From assembly GCF_023283845.1 (NCBI RefSeq), contig NZ_JAKILC010000005.1, positions 243,113 to 307,112 on the forward strand: a stretch of 64,000 bases of DNA, in the 5' to 3' direction. The notes beneath the pieces are model-generated. The model did not search any database and was not told where the DNA came from. It saw only the letters and a list, made by a program, of their open reading frames with translations. Below, one piece after another: positions 8,199-16,745 of the stretch. The number at the start of each line of letters is the position of its first letter. The stretch's first letter is position 1. The DNA is from Shewanella marinintestina (GTDB lineage Bacteria; Pseudomonadota; Gammaproteobacteria; Enterobacterales; Shewanellaceae). Made by a program: the position numbers and the translations under genes.

Positions 8199-10487
8199 TT
8201 ACTTCGGCAGCCGTGCTCTAAGGTCTTCAACTACATTGTTCGGCACCAATGGGGTCAGTTTGTTTAAACACTGCAAACTTTGCGGTGAACGATTATCGAT
8301 CATCAACTCACATAAAGCGAAAAGGTACTGTGGATTACCACTCACTTGATAAGCCTTATTAAACGCGGTAGCAGCTTCACCAATGGAGTAAGGTGTTAAT
8401 GCAATTGCGTAGACATACCAAAATCGGCCATTATTAGGTTCAAGCTTAGTTGCCATTTTAAGGCTCTTTAGCGCGGCATCATTTTGTTTGCTGCGTAGTA
8501 GGGCTAACGCTTGACTAAAGCGCAGAGTACCCGAGTCGGGCTTGGCAATAATGCCTTGCTCTAGTATTTGAACCGCCGCAGATTCTTTACCTTGTGAGCG
8601 ATATAAATCAGCAAGATTAGTATATGCGCCGGCAAAATTCGGTTGTACATCGATAGAAGCCTTGTAACTTGCTTCGGCTTTGTTTGCAAAACCCTGGTTT
8701 GCATATAAATTACCTAAATTTGTGCGCGCAAAGCCTCTATCAGCATTAAAGCTGAGGATCTCAATATATTCTTTTAATGGCGCTTCTAGTTGAGCTTGTT
8801 GCTGACTTGATAGCTGTTGCCAATAGTTTGCAAGTGCTGCAGCGGCTTGGGATCTGATCATTAACACTTCATCGGTCAACAAAGGTGCCAGCATTTGCCA
8901 TCGTTCGGCAATAGTATATGGGCTGCTACCTTCGACTGCTGCGACCCTTAACATTTCATCTTGATGTTTTACTGCTCTTGCGATCGCTACAATCCCATTT
9001 CGTCCAGTAAATTGCTGTAAACGCTCAATGGCGGCAGCTCGAATAATATTGGCTTGCTGGTGGTCCTGAGATAGATAAGACAAAGCATCAACAGAGTTAG
9101 GATTACCGGCTCTAGCACTGGCAAAAGCGCTACTAAAGTGCTGCGGTACAAAAGTGTTTAACTCTGGATACCAAGACGTTGAATGCTCAATTGCCCACTG
9201 AGTTGATTTGTCATCATGACATTGGTTACATGCGTTCGGAGAACCTAATCGTTGAGTATTCGCCGGGACAGGGATACTGAAACTATGATCACGTCTGTCA
9301 TCAATTTGCATATAAGTTGTTTCAGGCATATGGCAATTAACACACAAGCTACCAGTGTTGTTATCGTGTTTATGATGTTCGCTGGTATCAAATGTGCCAG
9401 GCTCATGGCACTGACTACAAAGTGAATTTTCCTGTAATATTAACTCGGTGGTATGTGGATTATGACAATTACTGCAAACCACGCTATTTTCATGCATTTT
9501 CGACTGTAAAAATGATCCATAGACATAATTTTCATCATAGACCTGACCATCATCAAAGTATTGCGCCTGAGCAATAAGATTCAACTGATAGCGGTCCCCA
9601 AATGGTTTAGTTACCAAAGGCTCTTTGTCATTGAGCTGTAATCTACGACTATGACACTGGGCGCAGGTTTGAAGCTGTTGACTATCTTGTTTTGCCAAAG
9701 GTTTAGCAGTGTTTTCACTAGAGCTTCTAGCTGAGCCCAAATTCGAGCGTTGCCATTGGGCAACGGATTTAGCAAGAGTTCGATCAAACCCTTTAAATGG
9801 GGTTTCAGCGATGACTAAAGCGGAAGATGCGCCTTCATTGTTAGCGTTTTTACTTGGTGAGTCGTTAGCCCAAGAAAGGTGATCGCTTGCTGCGCCATGG
9901 CAGGCTTCACAGCCAACATTAATTTCTGAAAATTGAGTATCAAATCGGTTCGTTTGCGGATTATAATTTTTCTTCACATTGGTTGAGTGGCAATCGGCAC
10001 ACATGTGATTCCAGTTTTGCCCGGCATTTAACCAATAGAAGTCCTGATGTTGAGCACTGTTATTTGGATAAAGGTAAAACCACTTTTGACCACCATCTTC
10101 AACCTTGCGATTATCCCAAGCAAAAGGAATAAGTTGCACTCGACCGTCTTCGAACTCAACCATGTACTGCTGCAGTGGGTAGTAACCAAAGGTGAAGCTT
10201 ATCTGGTAATCAGTCAATTTACCCTGGCGATCAGCAAGGTTTACCCAATAACTCTCTTGCTTCTTAAAGAATCGGTATTGTTGGTTCTGATGGTTGATAG
10301 TGATCTGATTAAAGTCTCCAAATACGCTTTGTTCATCAGCGTGCTTCATCGCCATATCATGATCAGAACCTTGCCAGTCTTTAAAGGCTTGCTCATGACA
10401 GCTTTTACAAGCAAATGTGCCGACAAAGTCAGCCGAGCTGGCTGTATTCGGCATACACGTGCTCAAAACCCCAAGAAAACCTAGCAT
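8199..10487 (-). CDS. Octaheme c-type cytochrome with TPR domain
   Basis: An exported multiheme protein. Eight CxxCH haem motifs are visible in order: CKSCH, CADCH, CEACH, CAQCH, CSNCH, CSQCH, CVNCH and CNQCH, all within the first ~430 residues. A HEAT-like helical stretch follows (about 470-570), then TPR repeats (about 590-750; FARTNLGNLYANQG, AGAYTNLADLYRSQG). It resembles cytochrome c554-like and NrfG-like fusions used in anaerobic electron transfer. The redox partner is unknown. The ATG start gives a hydrophobic segment and an Ala-Ser-Ser-Ala type cleavage site but no basic N-terminus. The frame stays open upstream to a TTG at 10545, which would add arginine and lysine residues typical of a signal peptide, so translation may start there. 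No co-transcribed partner is seen. Confidence 0.85.
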   Translation of the reverse strand: MLGFLGVLSTCMPNTASSADFVGTFACKSCHEQAFKDWQGSDHDMAMKHADEQSVFGDFNQITINHQNQQYRFFKKQESYWVNLADRQGKLTDYQISFTFGYYPLQQYMVEFEDGRVQLIPFAWDNRKVEDGGQKWFYLYPNNSAQHQDFYWLNAGQNWNHMCADCHSTNVKKNYNPQTNRFDTQFSEINVGCEACHGAASDHLSWANDSPSKNANNEGASSALVIAETPFKGFDRTLAKSVAQWQRSNLGSARSSSENTAKPLAKQDSQQLQTCAQCHSRRLQLNDKEPLVTKPFGDRYQLNLIAQAQYFDDGQVYDENYVYGSFLQSKMHENSVVCSNCHNPHTTELILQENSLCSQCHEPGTFDTSEHHKHDNNTGSLCVNCHMPETTYMQIDDRRDHSFSIPVPANTQRLGSPNACNQCHDDKSTQWAIEHSTSWYPELNTFVPQHFSSAFASARAGNPNSVDALSYLSQDHQQANIIRAAAIERLQQFTGRNGIVAIARAVKHQDEMLRVAAVEGSSPYTIAERWQMLAPLLTDEVLMIRSQAAAALANYWQQLSSQQQAQLEAPLKEYIEILSFNADRGFARTNLGNLYANQGFANKAEASYKASIDVQPNFAGAYTNLADLYRSQGKESAAVQILEQGIIAKPDSGTLRFSQALALLRSKQNDAALKSLKMATKLEPNNGRFWYVYAIALTPYSIGEAATAFNKAYQVSGNPQYLFALCELMIDNRSPQSLQCLNKLTPLVPNNVVEDLRARLPK

Positions 10488-10545
10488 TGCGGGCAGAGCT
10501 TTTGAATTTAGCCAATCAGGATTAAAACTGGAAAAAGCGAACCAA

Positions 10546-10913
10546 GGTTTGATAATGAAATTCCTTTTACATCAAATAGAACAACGAGCAATATCCTTAA
10601 CTAACATCGCTGATCTATTGGTAATTGTCCATTAATGATCTTGAACACTAAAATAACTTGTTTATCAAAGTGGTCTCATTTTGTTGTGAAGTGCACTGGC
10701 TCATTTGCTTGGTTTTTAACCGTGTTGAAAACGGGTTAGAGTTTTAATCAGTTATTAAGTACAAAATTAACCAAAACAGACTTATTTTAGCCAGAGCATG
10801 ATCACTTAGGATTAACTGACATAAAATCATGTTGTTTGCAGTCGCTTTAGCTCGAGTAGTGTATCTAGCGTATAATTCACTTGTTGTGGATTAGTAAGTA
10901 GTGAGGCATTTTG
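10546..10913. other. Intergenic region upstream of cytochrome gene and lysR remnant
   Basis: AT-rich, with no gene. It presumably holds the cytochrome promoter on the minus strand. The plus-strand end resembles the leader of the intact lysR gene at 17467 only over its last ~20 bases. Confidence 0.35.
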
Positions 10914-11101
10914 CTGCGAATTGAAGATTTAGAGCGGTTTACGATAGTTGTTTAGCTGGCCAGTTATACTGCTGCGGCAATCGCAGTTAACCTACCAAGG
11001 GCAAATGAGCGTCGCGGTATAGGCTTATTCAATGCTCAACACACGACAGTAACTTCTAACTCAACACGGCACAACTATCACGCACACCTCACCGCACTTT
11101 G
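10914..11101 (+). pseudogene. 5' remnant of a lysR gene (decayed copy of the gene at 17467)
   Basis: The first ~215 bases of the intact lysR gene at 17467 can be aligned here by eye. GCGAATTGAAGATTTA, then GTTTACGAT, GCTGC-GCAA, GGGCAAATG and TCTAACTCAACACGGC recur in the same order. The start codon is CTG, an in-frame TAG follows after 14 codons, and about 30 bases are deleted in the middle. Homology stops near 11101, about 50 bases before the stop codon of the convergent histidine kinase gene. It is non-functional. It is the left end of copy 1 of the duplicated lysR-RND unit described in the findings. Confidence 0.85.
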
Positions 11102-11147
11102 CCCTACTTACATAGCGATATTATCTTGTATAGATTCTACTATCACC

Positions 11148-13121
11148 TTAACTTAGCGCTAAATACTGTTCCAGTTGATTGACTTTTAATGGTTTTTGTA
11201 AGAATACAATATCATTTGAAAGACTTAGTTTTGGGATTTCATTTTCGGAGTTAGCAGATAAAATGAAGTAGCGAAGGGAGTTATATCCATATTGTTTGAG
11301 TTTTTCTATTAGTGTTAGGCCATTGGATTCACCTAATATATAGTCCATCAATACAATTAATGGGGATTGTTCAGAATAACCATATTTACTCATGTAGCGC
11401 TGCAATGCTGTAATCGATTCCGCCTCATTAACAGCAGTAATGACCTTATAACCATTACTTTCTAATAGAGATTTACATACAGCGAGATCAAAGCGATTGT
11501 CTTCAACTAAAAGCACGACTCTATTTTTATTATTCACCCTTAACGGGTAAGTATGAGTTTGATGAGGTTTAGTATGATCAACTTTGCTTACTACATTCGC
11601 TTTAGTGTTAGTTAAATGGTGTTTATTTGACACTTTATAAGGGAAGTGAAATATCACCAAAGTACCTTTACCTGGTTGGCTTCTGATCTTAATTTTACCA
11701 CCAATACTTTCAATCACTGACTTGGAAGTATACAAGCCTATACCGATACTTGGTTCCGCCTGCTTAACAGAAGAATAAGTGGTAAACGGATTTCTAAATG
11801 CTTCTTCCGCGCTTTTGACCATGCCATTACCAAAGTCTTTTATCGATACTCTGATGTAACCTAATTTAGCACTGTCATCTGTGTCACAAGGTAGTATTTT
11901 TATATCGTAAATAACCCTATTACCTGTACTGTGCTTAAAGGCATTATTAATAAAATTAGTGATTAGTTGATAGAATTGAGTTGAGTCTAGTTGAATAAAT
12001 TGTGGGATCGGGCTCGATAATTGCATTACTATTTTTTTCTTGTGGACATCAATAAATGATTGATAATAGTCATTTAATTTACCTAGAAAGGCTTTAAGGT
12101 CTAATTCTTCATAGCATAACGAAAGGCATTCCGCGCTAGCTTTACTGTAGGAAAGAGCGTTCTGTGCAACACTATTAACTAAATTTGATGACCATATCAA
12201 ATTATCAACGATCTCTTGTTCTTTTTTTCTACTGTAAGAAATTGTTTTTAATAAGTTTGCATAACCAACAACTGCATTAATAGGGGTTCTTATTTCATGG
12301 TTTAAGTTAGACAATGCAGCAAGTTTCGCATTATTCTCTCGTTGAACAGTTTGTTTATTAAGCAGGTTGTGCACGTAAATCGCCATTAAAAGTGATATAC
12401 CTATGCCTAATAGTGAACAGTATGCAAGTAGTGTTAAAACTGTAAATAGCTCATCTTCAGCCGGGATGTAGTTTACGTAAATTAGAAAATTTGTACCGTA
12501 TTTTGGTAACGTCATTATCTTGTAAGAATCAAAATTAATTAATGTAGATAAATGTCGATTTTTATAGTCTTTACATGCCTGATTACTTAGTGTCTGACTA
12601 CCGATGGTTAACCTTAAGCAAAAATTTTGATTTTGTTCAAGTTTTTTCTGGATAAGGCTATTAGGAACTGCATAGATTAAGTATGGATCTTTAAAATGTT
12701 CTAGAGGGATGATTGTAGTAGTATAATTATCAAATTTAAAGCTGGTTTCTCCTCCAAATAAACTATTAAATTGTTTTTTATTTATCGTATCTTCGTAACC
12801 TGTATCGGATATAAAGTTTGGTTTTAAGTGTTTTCCAATAGTGAATGCTATGGCTGATTTTGATTTTAATATCTCACTTGAAAATAGAGAAAAATTTTCA
12901 TGGCTAATTGGATTTCTAGTTTCAAAAAGAATGCGTAATGCATCAATAACCATGCCTTGTTGTTTAAAAATCTCCCTTGAAGATTCAAAAATTTGTTTTG
13001 TTTTGTTTTGGTAAAATGAGTAAAAGCCATTCTGCATTCGTTTCCAAGTTGCAAACGTCGACGCAGTTGTTAGAGTCAAACCGATAATTAGAACGAGATA
13101 ACTAAGCCTTTTTTGCTTCAC
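11148..13121 (-). CDS. Hybrid sensor histidine kinase with C-terminal receiver domain
   Basis: Inner-membrane sensor kinase of 657 residues. Two membrane helices (about 6-25 and 225-250) flank a periplasmic sensor of ~200 residues without a recognised fold. The dimerisation box is LSNLNHEIRTPINAVVGY with phospho-acceptor H275. The ATPase domain shows the N box NFINNAFKH (N393), DFGNGM and IGIGLYTSK. A receiver domain (about 534-655) has acidic VEDN and phospho-acceptor D593 in LMDYILG. There is no HPt domain, but the next gene upstream looks like one. The start is GTG, with AGGAG seven bases before it. This is the last gene of an AT-rich four-gene operon. The signal is unknown. Confidence 0.9.
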   Translation of the reverse strand: MKQKRLSYLVLIIGLTLTTASTFATWKRMQNGFYSFYQNKTKQIFESSREIFKQQGMVIDALRILFETRNPISHENFSLFSSEILKSKSAIAFTIGKHLKPNFISDTGYEDTINKKQFNSLFGGETSFKFDNYTTTIIPLEHFKDPYLIYAVPNSLIQKKLEQNQNFCLRLTIGSQTLSNQACKDYKNRHLSTLINFDSYKIMTLPKYGTNFLIYVNYIPAEDELFTVLTLLAYCSLLGIGISLLMAIYVHNLLNKQTVQRENNAKLAALSNLNHEIRTPINAVVGYANLLKTISYSRKKEQEIVDNLIWSSNLVNSVAQNALSYSKASAECLSLCYEELDLKAFLGKLNDYYQSFIDVHKKKIVMQLSSPIPQFIQLDSTQFYQLITNFINNAFKHSTGNRVIYDIKILPCDTDDSAKLGYIRVSIKDFGNGMVKSAEEAFRNPFTTYSSVKQAEPSIGIGLYTSKSVIESIGGKIKIRSQPGKGTLVIFHFPYKVSNKHHLTNTKANVVSKVDHTKPHQTHTYPLRVNNKNRVVLLVEDNRFDLAVCKSLLESNGYKVITAVNEAESITALQRYMSKYGYSEQSPLIVLMDYILGESNGLTLIEKLKQYGYNSLRYFILSANSENEIPKLSLSNDIVFLQKPLKVNQLEQYLALS

Positions 13122-13122
13122 G

Positions 13123-13419
13123 TTAACACTCCTTCAATAATTGCTGTAAGGCTTCAATATTTACCAAAAGTAATTTTTTTGTAGGTGGTTCTTTGCAAAT
13201 TTCTTCATTGCTTAAATTTAAGTATTTGCATAAGCCTTTATATTTATGATGATAATCTGTTACTGATTGGATATCTGTATGATTAAGTTCTACAATGTCA
13301 TACTGCAAAGCTGTAAGCTCCAGTATTAACAATTTATGGAGGTGTTTTTTGGTTTCAAGGTCAAATTGACTAAAGAATAGAGAGACCTTTTCAGATATGT
13401 TTTGTTTCGTTAAGTTCAT
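13123..13419 (-). CDS. Small HPt-like phosphotransfer protein (putative)
   Basis: A 98-residue, mostly helical protein with no membrane segment. The motif HHKYKGLCKYL resembles the HxxKGxxxxLG signature around the phospho-histidine of HPt domains. The candidate histidine is residue 58 counting from the ATG at 13419. That ATG is preferred over GTG 13425 because GGAGG lies six bases before it. The length is right for a stand-alone HPt domain. The gene sits between a hybrid kinase lacking HPt and a receiver-EAL regulator, which is where a phosphotransfer protein would be expected. The family assignment rests on a short motif and context, so it is a proposal. Confidence 0.6.
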   Translation of the reverse strand: MNLTKQNISEKVSLFFSQFDLETKKHLHKLLILELTALQYDIVELNHTDIQSVTDYHHKYKGLCKYLNLSNEEICKEPPTKKLLLVNIEALQQLLKEC

Positions 13420-13421
13420 TA

Positions 13422-14627
13422 TCACCCTCCAATAGCTTTCGTATAGTTATTAATCCATTCAATTAAATAGCGCCCTTCAATAGGTGGACTATAATAAAAA
13501 CCTTGAGCATACTGACAGTTCAATTCGGTTAATTTATTCACAACAGCTATTGTTTCCACACCTTCAGCAACTACTTTTACATTGAGCTTTTTTGCCATAT
13601 TGATAATGGCAGTAACTATGGCGTGGTGCTGTTCATTAGTATCTATATCTGTGACGAAATCTTTATCAATTTTTATTTCATCAAAAGGAATAGAGTCTAA
13701 TCTTTCTAAGCTTGAATAACTTTTTCCAAAATCATCTAAAGACACTTTGATTCCATTGATAATTAACTTAACGATGGCTTGCGACGTTGCTGTTTTATTT
13801 ATTGTTTGCTGTGACTCTGTTAGTTCTAGTGTTAAATTTATATCGTTGTTTTTATTGTGTTTCCCTATAATGTATTCAACAAAATCTTCAGAGTCCAAAT
13901 CATGCGCACTTATATTTATAGCTAAATTATAGTTTTTTAATTCATTTATTGATTTCCATTGACTTAAAGCTTGGTTTAGTACTAACTTCGTTAATCTATG
14001 GTTATTTTTTGTTTGTTCGACGATAGGTAGGAAATTTTTAGGAGAGATAAATTTATCACCCTTTATATAAAGACGGGACAGTGCTTCAAACCCAATTATC
14101 TTTTGGGTGGTGATGTTTATTTTTGGTTGGTAACATAATAATAAATTATCGTGATTGATTAAGTTTCTTATATTTTCTGTGTTACATAGGCTAGGGGGGG
14201 ATGTATAGCTTTTTTTTGTTTTTTGTTTTTTATTTTGTTGTAAGAATTCAAGGTAAATATTACGAACATTTAATGGTTTTTTAAATACGCCAATTAGGTT
14301 TAATCTATGTTTCTTGATAATATTTTTAACTAAAGATAACGCCCGAGTATTTGTTGAGCTTATGATTATCAAAGGCGTCTCTAAATCTTTAATCGCCACC
14401 ATATGACTAATTAGGGTCAGCCCATCTCCTTCTTTCATCTTCAAATCTAAAATGATTAAATCCAATTTATTGCTAGCGGGGTGATTAGTTCTATTAAAAA
14501 ATGCTATAGCGGCATTTGCACTGCTAGCCTCTTCTATCTGTATCATATTGCTAATAACAACTTCTTCAAGCTGTTGTTTAATAATGCTTCTTATGAACAT
14601 TTGATCATCTACGATAAGAATCTTCAT
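13422..14627 (-). CDS. Response regulator with EAL c-di-GMP phosphodiesterase domain (RocR-like)
   Basis: A 401-residue REC-EAL protein that would hydrolyse cyclic di-GMP under phosphorylation control. The receiver (residues 1-125) has D7/D8, phospho-acceptor D61 (IILDLKM) and K116. The EAL domain (about 150-395) starts at FEALSRL (E181). It keeps the metal and catalytic residues usually required: NISAHD, LELTES, LDDFGKSYSSL, IKIDKDFV, EGVET and AQGFYYSPP. It is therefore probably an active phosphodiesterase. The architecture matches RocR of Pseudomonas and the core of VieA. Its start overlaps the stop of the XRE gene (ATGA), and its end overlaps or touches the HPt gene, so all are translationally coupled. 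Confidence 0.9.
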   Translation of the reverse strand: MKILIVDDQMFIRSIIKQQLEEVVISNMIQIEEASSANAAIAFFNRTNHPASNKLDLIILDLKMKEGDGLTLISHMVAIKDLETPLIIISSTNTRALSLVKNIIKKHRLNLIGVFKKPLNVRNIYLEFLQQNKKQKTKKSYTSPPSLCNTENIRNLINHDNLLLCYQPKINITTQKIIGFEALSRLYIKGDKFISPKNFLPIVEQTKNNHRLTKLVLNQALSQWKSINELKNYNLAINISAHDLDSEDFVEYIIGKHNKNNDINLTLELTESQQTINKTATSQAIVKLIINGIKVSLDDFGKSYSSLERLDSIPFDEIKIDKDFVTDIDTNEQHHAIVTAIINMAKKLNVKVVAEGVETIAVVNKLTELNCQYAQGFYYSPPIEGRYLIEWINNYTKAIGG

Positions 14628-15604
14628 ATGTTCTTACCTTTGCCAACACTAGTTAAAAAGTCGTTAAGTTGCATAGGGGTGATAACTGCGAGCTTCAATA
14701 AAAAACGATTCGCCATTACTTCAGACCGAGTGATTATGTAAGAGCTTACTTGTACAGTCTTTTGTAATAACTCAATATTTTTAACTTTGAATGGTTCTAG
14801 TTTAGCCTTATTTAGTTTTTTTATGAGGCTTCCATTACTGGTTGAGAAGCACATAAATCGTAATTGTTTCTGTTCCGAAAATTTGTTGATATAGGTTGAC
14901 ATTATGCTATTTTCAACTTGCTTCGTGGCACCCGCTGATGAAAGCACTAACATGGTGTTGTGTTGGCTTTCATTGTGAATATTCTTTTTTATTATGTTTT
15001 CTAAGTTTGTGGTGAAATTAACTAACTCTAATGTTGCTTTGGTAGTCGATGTTAAGAATAGACAATGACCAATGATCTGCCTATTAAAAGCCGTAGCAAT
15101 AGTTATCTTTAAGTCCCCCAATCTATCAAGCATTTCTAATGGTAGCTCAAAATTAATTGTTGGATTACCTTCGTATCTCATGATCATCTTTAATACTAGG
15201 TAAAAACTTTCATCATCGATGTCTATAGTGTGTATTTGATAGTTATCATTACGAAAATATGGATGGTTTGACTTTTGATTTATTGGATCTGTTTCCATGA
15301 TTAATTCACTTGATTCTCTAATAAATTGTTTGTCGTCACTATAGATACTGGTTAATTCATCGTCATATAATTCGACTATTTCAGCCTGTTTTGCTAGTGA
15401 AGGAATATTTACGCCACGTTCCCAACGACTTACAGTGATAGAATCTAAGTTATAAAATAAGCTACTATGTTGACGAAGCTGTAAACATAACTGTTCCTGT
15501 GATATCGAGTTATTCGATCTTATTTTCTTAAGAAATGTTGAGAATACATGTGCTTTTTGGTCTTCAGCGTCTGAGTAGTTGGTAAAGGTCATAACGTGTT
15601 CCAT
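14624..15604 (-). CDS. XRE-type HTH protein, first gene of phosphorelay operon
   Basis: A 326-residue protein. Residues ~20-80 form a Cro/C1-type helix-turn-helix (FLKKIRSNNSISQEQLCLQL ... ITVSRWERGVNIPS). The remaining ~240 residues match no family I recognise; they are mixed helix and strand without membrane segments and may be a sensor or partner-binding domain. The gene leads the operon and overlaps the REC-EAL gene by four bases. A role as operon regulator, or as an output protein of the phosphorelay, is inference. Codon use is strikingly AT-rich, like the other three genes and unlike the efflux genes to the right. Confidence 0.75.
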   Translation of the reverse strand: MEHVMTFTNYSDAEDQKAHVFSTFLKKIRSNNSISQEQLCLQLRQHSSLFYNLDSITVSRWERGVNIPSLAKQAEIVELYDDELTSIYSDDKQFIRESSELIMETDPINQKSNHPYFRNDNYQIHTIDIDDESFYLVLKMIMRYEGNPTINFELPLEMLDRLGDLKITIATAFNRQIIGHCLFLTSTTKATLELVNFTTNLENIIKKNIHNESQHNTMLVLSSAGATKQVENSIMSTYINKFSEQKQLRFMCFSTSNGSLIKKLNKAKLEPFKVKNIELLQKTVQVSSYIITRSEVMANRFLLKLAVITPMQLNDFLTSVGKGKNI

Positions 15605-15746
15605 TTTTTCTTAAATGTCTCAATATTTGTATATATAGTTCTTCGCTCACTCCATCGATGGCTTCTGGATACCGAACTGTATATAAAATCCAAAGCCTCA
15701 GTTTTGCTTTCTTAAAGTAGAGCCCCGTTATTTTTTCATTTTCCAT
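15564..15746 (-). CDS. Possible small ORF (60 aa) overlapping the XRE gene start
   Basis: A 60-codon frame rich in Lys, Arg, Leu and Tyr, with a plausible protein composition. It ends 41 bases inside the XRE-type gene in another frame. No good ribosome binding site precedes its ATG. It could be a small leader protein coupled to the operon, or a chance frame in the promoter region. No family is recognised. Confidence 0.25.
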   Translation of the reverse strand: MENEKITGLYFKKAKLRLWILYTVRYPEAIDGVSEELYIQILRHLRKNGTRYDLYQLLRR

Positions 15747-16239
15747 CGAATAAGCATTTTTCTAATCTATATTAGTGATTGATTATGGAGTCTAGAACAG
15801 GGCCAATATTAATGACACGGCAACTTAATTTTCCTTGTAGTCCCAGACTGCCTAGCCACTAACAGATATTGATTTATCGACTATGCACTATTTGTATTAA
15901 AACATCAGTTATTGTTCTATCCAAATTTTTGCTCTTATTTAATAGAACACTAGGTTATTAATTTAAGGTGTCTTATGTTTATTATTAATATTGATTAAGA
16001 AGTGGGTGAGGTTAACTGATAGATGTGATGATTATTTTTGGACTTAGTACTAAGTAACATATTGATATCGCGTTACTCTCAGGTTTACCTTCATGTGGAG
16101 TGGTTTTTTGATGTGACTTTTATTATCTACCTTGTCATAAAAAGTTCATAATAAATAAGGTGCGAATTAAATTTAACAAATGAACTTAGATTAGGAGTGA
16201 TATCTTTTACCTCTTTAGGGGGGCTGGTGTTGAGTAACT
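15747..16239. other. AT-rich intergenic region upstream of phosphorelay operon
   Basis: No gene is seen. It should contain the promoter of the minus-strand XRE/REC-EAL/HPt/kinase operon. It separates that operon from the outer-membrane-factor remnant starting near 16240. Base composition is very AT-rich. No remnant of the adaptor or RND pump genes could be recognised here. Confidence 0.4.
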
Positions 16240-16490
16240 TCAATGACAATGCAGCAATACTTATCAGTAGTGAAATAAATTGTGTATATTTATCTAAGTT
16301 GCTATCGAGCTAAATCCTTATACAAGGCAAGTTAGGCAGCTTACCGGTCAGTCTTGATGCGCTGCGTCGGACAAATATGTTCATAGATGTGTTGTAGCAG
16401 CAAAAAATAAACTGGACATATGACAATAACTCTATTTATAACGCTCGGGATAAATAGGCAGATAAAGAGTTGTTTTTTTGCTAACTCATT
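16240..16490 (+). pseudogene. 3' remnant of an outer-membrane efflux gene (copy of the gene ending at 24126)
   Basis: The last ~180 bases of the intact outer-membrane factor gene align here. AAATCCTTATACAAGG at 16311 matches AAATCCTTATATAAGG at 23955. GATGC..GCGTC..ACAAA follows, then CATATGACAATA (16418 against 24063), CGCT-GGG and the gene end. Similarity from 16240 to 16307 is weaker. The frame is broken by stops and indels. It is non-functional and is the right-hand survivor of copy 1 of the duplicated lysR-RND unit. Confidence 0.8.
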
Positions 16491-16745
16491 ATTCCGTAAA
16501 GTCCTGATAGCAGCGTTTATTAAATTGTCTCCAATAGTTAATTGTGTTAAGTAAAGCAATGGCGACCTAAGAAAAGACGAGAAATGCAGCGTTTAAGCTG
16601 CTGCATTTTTATAAAAGCCACTAGGTTAAGTCTTGTTAAATTATCCGACTATCATAGCTTGTAATTCTGCAATAATTCAGCTGTTAAAGCTGTTTTTCAA
16701 CTTAGCAAACTCTTAATTTTAATTCTGTTAAACACTTTGTTCAAA
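16490..16745 (+). repeat. Decayed direct repeat of the RND operon 3' flank (copy 1)
   Basis: It matches 24135-24463 in the same order: CCGTAA-GCCTGATAGCA, the hairpin ATGCAGC...GCTGCAT (16584-16606), AAAGCC-CTAG, GACTATCA-AG, GTTAAAGCTG and TTAAACAC-TTG-TCAAA. Copy 2 carries about 70 extra bases including short GCCAGTT repeats. The homology ends abruptly near 16745, where it is joined directly to the pat remnant; this is the duplication junction. Confidence 0.8.

Noticed and set aside
10047..10484. 145-residue ORF on the plus strand inside the octaheme cytochrome gene
   Set aside because: It lies wholly antisense to a gene with eight haem motifs and shows no domain signal; a shadow frame.
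10548..10576. TTTGAT...ATCAAA near the cytochrome start as an FNR site
   Set aside because: The arms are 17 bases apart; FNR boxes have a 4-base spacer.
11148..13121. Reading the region 11.1-15.7 kb as the missing RND pump in decayed form
   Set aside because: The genes are intact signalling proteins on the opposite strand, with no pump homology seen.
16341..16559. 72-residue minus-strand ORF
   Set aside because: It covers the decayed outer-membrane factor tail and flank on the opposite strand; not a gene.
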